Positions 5,857 to 13,281 of a stretch of 15,907 bases of DNA are shown one piece after another (within the stretch, counting starts at the first letter, position 1; each line of letters begins with the position of its first letter). The translations under genes were made by a program, and so were the position numbers. The notes under the pieces were generated by a model. That model made no database searches. It was not told the origin of the DNA and saw only the letters and a list, made by a program, of their open reading frames with translations. The DNA comes from DATKEH01 sp035546355 (GTDB taxonomy: Bacteria; Acidobacteriota; Thermoanaerobaculia; Multivoradales; JAIOJS01). The stretch covers positions 1 through 15,907 of the forward strand of contig DATKEH010000141.1 of assembly GCA_035546355.1 (NCBI GenBank), given 5' to 3'.

Positions 5857-8529
5857 ATGACGGTCGCGACGAGCCGGCCGGCGAAGACCGCCCCCGCCCG
5901 AGGCAGGGCTGGACGGGAGGTGCGGCGGGCCCACCCGCTCACCCGCGTCAGCTACCCGGTACGGGTGCTGGCCTACGGTCTGGGCGGCCTGCTGATCGCC
6001 TCGACCTGGCAGAACGTGCCCTGGACGAGCTTCGCGGCGCTCGCCGCCTTCTGCCTGCTCTGGCCGCATCTCGCCCACCTCGTCGCCACCCAGAGCCGCT
6101 ATTCGAAGCAGATCGCCTACGCCTTCATAGTGCTCGACGCCGGGATCATGGGCGTCCTCGGTGGCCTCGCCGAGTTCAACCTGGTGGTGGTGGGGGCGAT
6201 CGTCATCCTCGCCCTCGGCTTCTCGCTGATGGTCGGCGGCATCCGGCTCTTCCTGCAGTGTTGCGTCGTCCTGATCATCGGCTCCGCGATCACCTCGCGG
6301 TACGTCCCGGTCGACCCCTTCCAGGTCCCCCACGTCAGTACCCTGGCCATCGCCGGGGCGCTGATCGCGGTCGGCCTCTGGTACAGCTCCTACCTGGTCA
6401 GCGATAGCACCAAGAAGCTGGTGGCCTTCCGCCGCGACGTGCGGCAGAAGAACGAGCAGCTCAAGCTCGCGGTGACCGAGGTGTCGGACATCAACCGGGT
6501 GGCCCGCATCGTCAACTCGACGCTCGATCTCGACCGGGTGCTGCAGGTGGTGAGCCGGGCGCTGCAGGAGGTGTTCCCGTTCGACCAGCTGGGCATCCTG
6601 CTGACCGACCACGAGGCCCGCACGTTGCGCCTCGACCGGCAGTTCGGCGCCGGGTTCAGCCACGACCTGCTCGAGCAGCTCCAGGAGATACGGATCCCGC
6701 TGGCCGATGCGCGCAGCGTCTTCGCCGCCGCCGTGTTGGGGCGCAAGCGGATCTTCCTGCCGCGGATCACGCCCGAGGCGGCGGCGGCGATGCTGCCCGA
6801 AGACCGCACGCTCTACCAGATCAACCCCACCAAGTCGCTGCTGCTGTACCCGCTGATCGTGCAGCAGCGGGTGATCGGCGTCCTCTACTTCGGCACTACC
6901 GCCGAGCCCTTCGAGCTGAGCGAGGAGGAGCTCGAGCGGATCCAGCGCTACGTCGACCAGGTGGCGACGGCGGTGCACAACGCCAGCCTCTTCGAGGAGG
7001 CGCGCGAGTCGCGCGACGCCGCCGAGCGGGCCAACACCACCAAAAGCCGATTCCTCGCCAACATGAGCCACGAGCTGCGCACGCCGATGAACGCCATCAT
7101 CGGCTACAGCGAGCTGCTCATGGAGGACGCCGAGGACGACGGCAACGAGGCGCTGCTCGGGGACCTCAAGAAGATCCGCGCCGCCGGCAAGCACCTGCTG
7201 GCGCTGATCAACGACGTGCTCGACCTGTCGAAGATCGAGGCCGGCAAGATGACCCTGCACTACGAGGAGGTGGATCTGCCGGCCCTGGTGCAGGACGTGG
7301 TGGTGACCATCGAGCCGCTGGCGGCGAAGAACCGCAACCGCCTCGAGATCGACCTCGCCGCCGGCCTCGGCTGCGTCCGCTCGGACGCCACCAAGCTGCG
7401 ACAGGCGCTGTTCAACCTGCTGTCGAACGCCTGCAAGTTCACCCACGAGGGGGCGGTGCGCCTGCGGGCGGAGCGCCGCCCGAGCGTGGGCGGCGAGGCG
7501 CTGCGCTTCGCGGTGTCGGATACCGGCATCGGCATCACTGCGGAGCAGATCGACAAGATCTTCGACGAGTTCACCCAGGCCGACACCTCCACCGAGCGCC
7601 GCTTCGGCGGTACCGGGCTGGGGTTGGCGATCAGCCGCCGCTTCTGCCAGCTGATGGGGGGCGACATCACCGTCGAGTCGGAACCGGGGAAGGGCTCGAC
7701 CTTCACCATCGAGTTACCGGTCGAGCGACCGCAGAGCGCCGCCTCGACGGTGCTGGTGATCGACGACGACCCGGCCGCGCGCGAGCTGATCCGCCGCCTC
7801 CTCGAGCGCGAGGGGCTGGAGGTGGCGACCGCCGCCGACGGCCGCGAGGGGCTGGCGCTGGCGGCGCGGCTGCAGCCGCAGGCGATCGCCCTCGACCTGG
7901 TGATGCCCGAGCCCGACGGCTGGGCGGTGTTGGCGGCGCTCAAGGAGAACCCGGCCACGGCCTCGATCCCCGTCGTGCTGTGCTCGATCCTGGCGGAGCA
8001 GGAGCGCGGCTTCGCCCTCGGCGCCGCGGACTACCTGACCAAGCCCGTCGACCGGCAGCGCCTGGCCACTTTCCTCGACCGGGTGCGCGGCGGGAAGGCG
8101 GCGCCGCGGGTGCTGATCGTCGAGGACGACCCGGCCAGCCGCGACCTCGAGCGCCGCATCGCCGAGGAACGCGGCTGGGCGGTGGTCGAAGCCGCCGACG
8201 GGTTGGAGGCGCTGGGCGCCATCGAGGCCGCGGTGCCGGACCTCATCCTCCTCGACCTGATGCTGCCGGAGATGGACGGCTTCACGTTCCTCGAGGAGCT
8301 GGAGACCCGCATGCCGGGGCTGAGCGTGCCGGTGGTGGTGGTGACCGGCATGGACTTGACGCCGGCGGAGCGGGAGCGGCTCAACGGCTCGGTGTCGCGG
8401 ATCGTGCAGAAGGGGCATGCCGATCCGGCCCACCTGATCGGCGAGATCCGCGCCGTGCTCGACAGCCGCAAGAGCGAATCACCCAGCGAGGACGCAGAGG
8501 AGAGCGATGCCGCGACTGCTGTTGGTTGA
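5857..8529 (+). CDS. MASE2-GAF hybrid histidine kinase with two receivers
   Basis: This is an 890-residue membrane sensor kinase. Residues about 30-180 are a multi-spanning MASE2-like domain: LLWPHLAHLVATQSR (67-81), then LDAGIMGVLGGLAEFNL and LMVGGIRLFL, which line up with the MASE2 region of the diguanylate cyclase AdrA/DgcC. A coiled linker follows, then GAF (about 215-378), HisKA with H405 (MSHELRTP), HATPase with N524 in NLLSNA, DTGIGI and GGTGLGLAI, and two receivers. Receiver 1 (631-745) has acceptor D680 and K729; receiver 2 (750-870) has acceptor D800 and K852, the lysine being followed by Gly rather than Pro. ATG 5857 begins one base after the STAS stop. The open frame runs further upstream but there overlies the STAS gene. 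The final 23 bases overlap the next receiver gene. MASE2 is best known on diguanylate cyclases, so its use on a kinase is notable. Confidence 0.92.
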   Translation: MTVATSRPAKTAPARGRAGREVRRAHPLTRVSYPVRVLAYGLGGLLIASTWQNVPWTSFAALAAFCLLWPHLAHLVATQSRYSKQIAYAFIVLDAGIMGVLGGLAEFNLVVVGAIVILALGFSLMVGGIRLFLQCCVVLIIGSAITSRYVPVDPFQVPHVSTLAIAGALIAVGLWYSSYLVSDSTKKLVAFRRDVRQKNEQLKLAVTEVSDINRVARIVNSTLDLDRVLQVVSRALQEVFPFDQLGILLTDHEARTLRLDRQFGAGFSHDLLEQLQEIRIPLADARSVFAAAVLGRKRIFLPRITPEAAAAMLPEDRTLYQINPTKSLLLYPLIVQQRVIGVLYFGTTAEPFELSEEELERIQRYVDQVATAVHNASLFEEARESRDAAERANTTKSRFLANMSHELRTPMNAIIGYSELLMEDAEDDGNEALLGDLKKIRAAGKHLLALINDVLDLSKIEAGKMTLHYEEVDLPALVQDVVVTIEPLAAKNRNRLEIDLAAGLGCVRSDATKLRQALFNLLSNACKFTHEGAVRLRAERRPSVGGEALRFAVSDTGIGITAEQIDKIFDEFTQADTSTERRFGGTGLGLAISRRFCQLMGGDITVESEPGKGSTFTIELPVERPQSAASTVLVIDDDPAARELIRRLLEREGLEVATAADGREGLALAARLQPQAIALDLVMPEPDGWAVLAALKENPATASIPVVLCSILAEQERGFALGAADYLTKPVDRQRLATFLDRVRGGKAAPRVLIVEDDPASRDLERRIAEERGWAVVEAADGLEALGAIEAAVPDLILLDLMLPEMDGFTFLEELETRMPGLSVPVVVVTGMDLTPAERERLNGSVSRIVQKGHADPAHLIGEIRAVLDSRKSESPSEDAEESDAATAVG

Positions 8530-8923
8530 GGACAACGAGATGAACCGCGACATGCTGTCGCGGCGGTTGAGTCGCAAGGGCTTCGACATCGCCGTCGCCG
8601 TCGACGGCGCCAAGGGCGTGGAGCTCGCCCGGACCAGCAGCCCGGACCTGATCCTGATGGACATGAGCCTGCCGGTGCTGGACGGCTGGGACGCCACGCG
8701 GCTGCTCAAGGCGGACCCGGAGACGATGCGGATCCCGGTGATCGCCCTCACCGCCCACGCCATGTCCGACGACCGTCAGAAGGCCCTCGACGCGGGCTGC
8801 GACGACTACGACACCAAGCCAGTAGAGCTGCCGCGGCTGCTGGCCAAGATCGAGCGCCTGCTGGGGATGGCGAAGGAGGCGTCGTCCGCCGAGGAGGCGG
8901 TGCCGACGGGAAGGGAGCCGTGA
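8507..8923 (+). CDS. DivK-like single-domain response regulator
   Basis: This is a 138-residue stand-alone receiver. The acidic pocket is E8-D9, the phospho-acceptor D52 (LMDMSLP), the conserved switch residue T82 (LTAHA) and the lysine K104 (DTKP). The stretch DDYDTKPVELPRLLAKI is typical of DivK/CheY-like regulators that work by protein contact and carry no output domain. ATG 8507 lies 23 bases inside the kinase gene and follows GAGGAGAG (8496-8503), so translation is coupled. The C-terminal 15 residues or so are an acidic tail without known role. As the neighbour of a kinase with two receivers and no HPt, it is either a phosphate sink or the diffusible output toward the lipases or the phosphatase. 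Its own stop overlaps the next gene as GTGA. Confidence 0.9.
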   Translation: MPRLLLVEDNEMNRDMLSRRLSRKGFDIAVAVDGAKGVELARTSSPDLILMDMSLPVLDGWDATRLLKADPETMRIPVIALTAHAMSDDRQKALDAGCDDYDTKPVELPRLLAKIERLLGMAKEASSAEEAVPTGREP

Positions 8924-9783
8924 CCGGCGAGCGGGAACGCCGGGAGCCGCGGGTGGCGCTGGTCGTCGGCGCCGGCGCCATCAAGTGCGCCGCCGGCCTG
9001 GGCGTCTACCGCGCCCTCGAGCAGGCCGGCATCCCCGTCGACCTGGTGGTGGGCTGCAGCGGCGGCAGCATCAGCGCGGCGCAGATCGCCCTGGGATGGG
9101 ACGCCGAGACGGCCTGCGAGAAGACCACCCGCATGTGGACGCGCGAGCTCACCAAGAAACGCAACAAGCGGGCGGCGCGGCAGGCGGCGATCCCCAGGCT
9201 CTTCGGCTTCGATCCCGCGTTCGGCCTGATCGACGACGAGCGGATCCTGCAGCGCCTGCGGGAAGGCTTCGGCGACGCGACCTTCGCCGCCTGCGAGATC
9301 CCGCTGGCCATCCTGGCGACCGATTTCCGTACCGGCGAGAAGGTCATCCTGCGGCAGGGATCCCTGGTCGACGCCATCCGCGCCAGCATCGCCATCCCGT
9401 TCATCTTCAAGCCCTGGCCCATCGGCGACCGGCTGCTGATCGACGGCGCGCTGTCGGATCCGATGCCGGTCGACGTGGCGATCCGCGAGCGCATCGACCT
9501 GATCCTCGCCCTCGGCTTCGACAGCCCCTACCAGGGGCGCATCGATTCCATCGCCCGCTTCGCTTTCCAGGTGACGACGATCATGACCAACAACCTGCTG
9601 CAGGCGAACTTCGCCTTCCAGAACCTCGCCCATCACGCCGAGGTGATCCCGGTGCTGCCGGAGTTCGGCGAGCGGATCAAGGCTTTCGACACCAACAAGC
9701 TGCCGCACATCATCGAGTGCGGCCAGCGGGCGATGGAGGCGCGGCTGCCCTACCTGGAGAGCCTGCGCCGGGCGGCGTCCTGA
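8920..9783 (+). CDS. Patatin-like phospholipase, copy 1 (RssA-like)
   Basis: This is a 287-residue patatin-family serine hydrolase, expected to be a cytoplasmic lipid acyl hydrolase. The nucleophile elbow is GCSGG with S47, and the catalytic dyad Asp is D175 in IDGALSDPMP. The oxyanion loop GAGAIKCAAGLGVYRALEQAGI (17-38) differs from the usual GGGxRG form: Lys takes the place of the Arg, and the next residue is Cys, not Gly. The DFRTGEK and DAIRASIAIPFIFKPW segments are typical of RssA-like bacterial patatins. There is no signal peptide or membrane helix. The GTG start overlaps the response-regulator stop (GTGA) and is preceded by a GGGAAGGGAG stretch. The gene is followed 14 bases later by a paralogue of the same length. 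Substrate unknown. Confidence 0.9.
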   Translation: MTGERERREPRVALVVGAGAIKCAAGLGVYRALEQAGIPVDLVVGCSGGSISAAQIALGWDAETACEKTTRMWTRELTKKRNKRAARQAAIPRLFGFDPAFGLIDDERILQRLREGFGDATFAACEIPLAILATDFRTGEKVILRQGSLVDAIRASIAIPFIFKPWPIGDRLLIDGALSDPMPVDVAIRERIDLILALGFDSPYQGRIDSIARFAFQVTTIMTNNLLQANFAFQNLAHHAEVIPVLPEFGERIKAFDTNKLPHIIECGQRAMEARLPYLESLRRAAS

Positions 9784-9797
9784 GGACGCGAAGGGCG

Positions 9798-10661
9798 ATG
9801 GGCGACGCCGCCAAGGGGCTCCCCAACCGCCGCCTCGGGCTGGTGATCGGTTCCGGCGGCCTCAAGTGCGCCGCCTCGATCGGGTTGTGGCGGGTGCTGG
9901 AGGAGGCCGGCATCCGTCCCGACATGATCGTCGGCTGCAGCGGTGGCAGCCTGTTCGCCTCCTGCATGGCGCTGGGGTGGGACGCGGCGACCATCCAGGA
10001 GCGGGTGTTCCGCGACTGGACCGCGACGATCACCGCCCGCCCGTACTACCGCTCCTTCCTGCGCGCCGCCCTGCCGCGGGTCTTCGGCTTCAGCGAGCGC
10101 TTCGGCCTGATCGACGATCGCCACCTCAACGCCGCCCTCCGCCGACAGCTCGGCGACCCTCGCATCGAGGACCTGCCGATCCCCTTGCGGATCACCGCCA
10201 CCGACGTGCGCAGCGGCGAGCGGGTGGTGCTCTCCCGGTGGCCGGTGGCCGAAGCGGTGCGCGCCAGCATCGCCCTCCCCGTCCTGTTCCGTCCCTGGCC
10301 GATCGAGGGGCGGTTGCTGAGCGACGGCGCCAGCTCGGACCCGCTGCCGCTGTCGGTGGCCATCCGCGAGGGGTGCGACATCCTCGTCGCCATGGGTTTC
10401 GAGAGCACCCACGACGACCGCCTCGACTCGCTCTGGCGCCTCATCCACCAGCACACAGTCGTCGCCGGCAACCACCTGCTGCGCTCGACCTTCGCCTTCT
10501 ACAGCCTGGTGCACCACGCCGAGGTGATCCCGGTGATGCCCCGGTTCGACCGCCCGGTGCGGCTGGGGGACGTGGCGCAGGTGCCCTCCCTGATCGAGGA
10601 GGGGGAGCGTTCGGCGCGCGAGCAGCTCCCCTACCTGCAGCGGCTGCTGAGCGCGGCGTGA
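9798..10661 (+). CDS. Patatin-like phospholipase, copy 2 (RssA-like)
   Basis: This is the second patatin, also 287 residues, alignable with copy 1 throughout, with identity of roughly 45% by eye. The nucleophile is S48 in GCSGG and the dyad Asp is D176 in SDGASSDPLP. The oxyanion loop GSGGLKCAASIGL (18-30) carries the same Lys-Cys-Ala-Ala motif as copy 1, so this variant is fixed in the pair rather than random drift. Shared blocks include ALGWDA, PRVFGF, FGLIDD, AVRASIALP and the late HHAEVIPV. ATG 9798 is the first good start after the copy 1 stop; the open frame extending further upstream is a shadow of copy 1. The gene ends in a GTGA overlap with the receiver-PP2C gene, the same gene order as rssA then rssB in E. 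coli, though that operon has one patatin only. Confidence 0.9.
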   Translation: MGDAAKGLPNRRLGLVIGSGGLKCAASIGLWRVLEEAGIRPDMIVGCSGGSLFASCMALGWDAATIQERVFRDWTATITARPYYRSFLRAALPRVFGFSERFGLIDDRHLNAALRRQLGDPRIEDLPIPLRITATDVRSGERVVLSRWPVAEAVRASIALPVLFRPWPIEGRLLSDGASSDPLPLSVAIREGCDILVAMGFESTHDDRLDSLWRLIHQHTVVAGNHLLRSTFAFYSLVHHAEVIPVMPRFDRPVRLGDVAQVPSLIEEGERSAREQLPYLQRLLSAA

Positions 10662-11881
10662 CGGGGGATCGCGAGGACGCCGCCGTCGGGCGGGTGCTGG
10701 TGGTCGACGACACCGAGGCCAACCGCGACCTGTTGAGCCGCCGGGTGGCGCGGCTGGGGCACGAGGTGCGCGAGGCGGACGACGGCCGGCGGGCGCTCGA
10801 GATGATGCGCGCCGAGCCCTTCGACGTCGTCCTGCTCGACCTGATGATGCCGGGGATGAGCGGCTTCGAGGTGCTCGAGCAGATGAAGGCCAGCGAGGAG
10901 CTGCGCCACCTGCGGGTGATCATCGTCTCGGCGATGGAGGGCTCGGAGGCCGTCACCCGCTGCCTGCAGCTGGGCGCCGACGACTTCCTGCCCAAGCCCT
11001 TCGACCGCAACGTGCTGGCGGCGCGGCTGGCCTCGTCGCTGGCGCGCAAGCAGTTGCACGACCGCGAACGGCTCCACCTGCGGAGCATCGAGCGCGAGCT
11101 GGAGATCGGCCGCCAGATCCAGTCGGCGTTCCTGCCGCGCCGCCTGCCGGAGCCCGCCGGCTGGGAGATCGCCGCGCTGTCGCAGCCGGCGCGCCAGGTG
11201 GGGGGCGACTTCTACGACGCCTTCGCGCTGCCGGGCCCCGACGGCGAGCGGATCGCCGTGGCGGTCGGCGACGTCTGCGGCAAGGGCGTCGGCGCGGCGC
11301 TGTTCATGGCCCTGTTCCGCTCGCTGCTGCGGGTGACGCTGCAGGGGGGTCTCGGGGCGGGCGAGGGCGGCGCACCGGCCGCCGGCGACGGCCAGGCGCT
11401 GCTCGCCGCGGTGCGCGCCACCAACGACTACGTCGCCCGCACCCACGGCGACACCCACATGTTCGCCACCGTGTTCCTCGGCCTACTCGACCCCGCCAGC
11501 GGGCGGCTGCGCTACGTCAACGCCGGCCACGAGCCGCCGCTGCTGCTGGCTCCCGGGGCGCCGCCGCGGGAGCTCGCCCCCACCGGGCCCGCGGTGGGGC
11601 TGATGCCAGAGCTGCCGTTCGCGGTGGGGGAGGCGGCGCTCGCCCCGGGGGAGGTGCTGGTGGTGCTGACCGACGGCGTCGGCGAGGCGCGCGACGCGGC
11701 CGGCGGCCTCTACGGCGAGCAACGGCTGCGGCAGCTGCTGGCCGAACCCGCGGCCTCCGCCGCCGGCCTGCTGCGGCGCATCGAGAGCGCCGTCGGTGAG
11801 TTCGCCGGCGCCGCCGAGCCCGCCGACGACCTCACCCTGCTCGCCGTGCGCCGCGCCGAGTCCTCCGTGGGCTCAGCGTAG
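10658..11881 (+). CDS. Response regulator with PP2C (SpoIIE/RsbU-type) phosphatase
   Basis: This is a 407-residue protein with an N-terminal receiver (about 12-130; D17/D18 pocket, acceptor D61 in LLDLMMPG, K113), a helical linker with the ELEIGRQIQSAFLP motif (147-160) common to this class, and a C-terminal SpoIIE/PP2C-type phosphatase (about 165-400). Likely metal ligands are all present: D184 and D187 (GGDFYD), D205 (GDVCGKG), D339 (LTDGVGEARD) and D390/D391 (PADDLTLLA). The enzyme should therefore be active, unlike E. coli RssB, whose PP2C domain is degenerate. Expected role: upon phosphorylation it removes phosphate from a STAS protein, most simply the STAS product at the start of this operon. 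GTG 10658 overlaps the patatin stop. The gene ends nine bases inside the convergent propeller gene. Confidence 0.92.
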   Translation: MTGDREDAAVGRVLVVDDTEANRDLLSRRVARLGHEVREADDGRRALEMMRAEPFDVVLLDLMMPGMSGFEVLEQMKASEELRHLRVIIVSAMEGSEAVTRCLQLGADDFLPKPFDRNVLAARLASSLARKQLHDRERLHLRSIERELEIGRQIQSAFLPRRLPEPAGWEIAALSQPARQVGGDFYDAFALPGPDGERIAVAVGDVCGKGVGAALFMALFRSLLRVTLQGGLGAGEGGAPAAGDGQALLAAVRATNDYVARTHGDTHMFATVFLGLLDPASGRLRYVNAGHEPPLLLAPGAPPRELAPTGPAVGLMPELPFAVGEAALAPGEVLVVLTDGVGEARDAAGGLYGEQRLRQLLAEPAASAAGLLRRIESAVGEFAGAAEPADDLTLLAVRRAESSVGSA

Positions 11882-13237
11882 GGCGCAGGTGCTGGCCGGC
11901 CGGCGGGGTGGAGGCCGGCGCTCGACGAAGATCCCTCGGTAGCGCGAGCCGACCACGGCATCCCCTGCCGCCGTCCAGGCGACGGCGGTGTACTCCGGGT
12001 ATCCGGTCGCCGACGAGTAGAAGGGCAGCTGCTCGACCCGCCGCCAGTGGGTTCCGCTGCCCTCGGGCCGCCCTTCGTAGAGGCCGGCGAAGTCGGCGAC
12101 CAGCAGGCGGCCCGGCTCGTCGGGGTCCTCGGCGACGTAGTAGCTGCGGAGATTGCCCTTGGGGCCGCCGACGGTGCGGTTGCTGAACGCGGCGTGGCGG
12201 AACTTTCCCCAGCTGACGTCGGCGCGGTCGCCGCCGTCCCGGCTGCCGCGGCGCGCCAGGTAGTAGACGCCGTTGCAGGTGCTGATCATGAAGCGCGAGC
12301 CGATCTCGATGTTGTACACGGTCGAGTCGTCGTGGACCCGCCCCTGCCCGTCCCCCTCCATCGCCTGCCACCTGCCGCCGCCGCCGAGCATCGCGAAGCG
12401 GTAGAGGTGGGAGCCGGTACCGGCGTAGAGGGTGGCCGGATCGGCCGGGTCGATCTCGAGGGACGTGATGTGGTCGATCAGGAAGCGGTTGCGCGTCGCC
12501 AGCCCGCGGGTGAAGGCGGTGAACGCCAAGTCGCTCCAGGTCTCGCCGCCGTCGGTGGAGAGGAAGCTGGTGCCGTCGCCGCCGACGACGATCACTCGCC
12601 GGTGGTGCGGTGACAGGGCGACGGCCGAGAGGGCGTGGTCGCCGAGGGTCGAGGTGAAGGTCCTGCCGCCGTCGCGGGACAGCAGCAGGCCGGTGTCGCT
12701 GGCCACCGCCAGGACGCCGTGCCGGTAGTCGATGCCGCGCAGCAGCAGTCCGCGATCGACGTTGTAGCCGCGCAGGAACAGGTGCCGGTAGTGCCAGCTG
12801 GCGCCGCCGTCGCGCGACACCAGGACCCCCGCCACCGGCAGGTTGACGGTGGCGAAGAGCAGGTCGCGCCCGGGCGACGCGGCGATGGCCCACACGCCCG
12901 GGCTCTGCGACCCCAAGCGCGGGGTGATCGCCTCCTGGCTGCAGGAGGGCAGGGGGTCTTTCTCGTAGCTGCCGCGGACGTCCTCGCCGAGGGCCGACTG
13001 GTGCGCGACCCACGCGTCGATGGCGCGGTGCCGCTCCAGGGCGCTGGCGTGCCGCTCCGCGCAGCCGCGCAGCAGCTCCTCGAGGTTGTCGACGCGGGGC
13101 TCGATGCGTGCCGCCTCCCAGGCGGCGGCGGTCGTCGTCACCAGCCACGCCAGGGCCACGGCGGCGGCGAGGGCCCACCGCCTCCGACCCGCGTCGGGAC
13201 GGCGTACGGTGACGAGCGAAGGTAGCGGCTCCCTCAC
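11873..13237 (-). CDS. Signal-anchored BNR/Asp-box beta-propeller protein
   Basis: This is a 454-residue protein with basic residues and one hydrophobic segment near the N-terminus (about 21-39, WALAAAVALAWLVTTTAAAW), so it is either secreted or anchored in the inner membrane facing the periplasm. Three Asp boxes are clear: SRDGGASW (141-148), SRDGGRTF (187-194) and STDGGETW (227-234). Later repeats such as the one near DPADPATLYAG suggest a multi-bladed propeller of the sialidase/Ycf48/WD40-like superfamily. Sialidase catalytic residues are not evident, so a binding or scaffolding role is more likely than an enzyme. GTG 13237 has no good ribosome binding site. It lies 44 bases after the receiver-kinase gene and could be the last gene of that operon. 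Specific function not recognised. Confidence 0.75.
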   Translation of the reverse strand: MREPLPSLVTVRRPDAGRRRWALAAAVALAWLVTTTAAAWEAARIEPRVDNLEELLRGCAERHASALERHRAIDAWVAHQSALGEDVRGSYEKDPLPSCSQEAITPRLGSQSPGVWAIAASPGRDLLFATVNLPVAGVLVSRDGGASWHYRHLFLRGYNVDRGLLLRGIDYRHGVLAVASDTGLLLSRDGGRTFTSTLGDHALSAVALSPHHRRVIVVGGDGTSFLSTDGGETWSDLAFTAFTRGLATRNRFLIDHITSLEIDPADPATLYAGTGSHLYRFAMLGGGGRWQAMEGDGQGRVHDDSTVYNIEIGSRFMISTCNGVYYLARRGSRDGGDRADVSWGKFRHAAFSNRTVGGPKGNLRSYYVAEDPDEPGRLLVADFAGLYEGRPEGSGTHWRRVEQLPFYSSATGYPEYTAVAWTAAGDAVVGSRYRGIFVERRPPPRRPASTCALR

Positions 13238-13281
13238 GCCTGACGACGAACCATGTCGGATGGACCTGGCGCCAGCTTACC

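Noticed and set aside
5803..7446. A 547-codon open frame on the - strand opposite the MASE2 kinase
   Set aside because: Composition is shadow-like (many Gln, His, Val and Asp in short repeats), no domain is visible, and the + strand has a clear MASE2-GAF-kinase protein.
8920..10661. The two patatin genes as an assembly duplication
   Set aside because: The copies differ at more than half of their residues by eye and each has its own start, stop and overlap, so they are diverged paralogues, not an assembly artefact.
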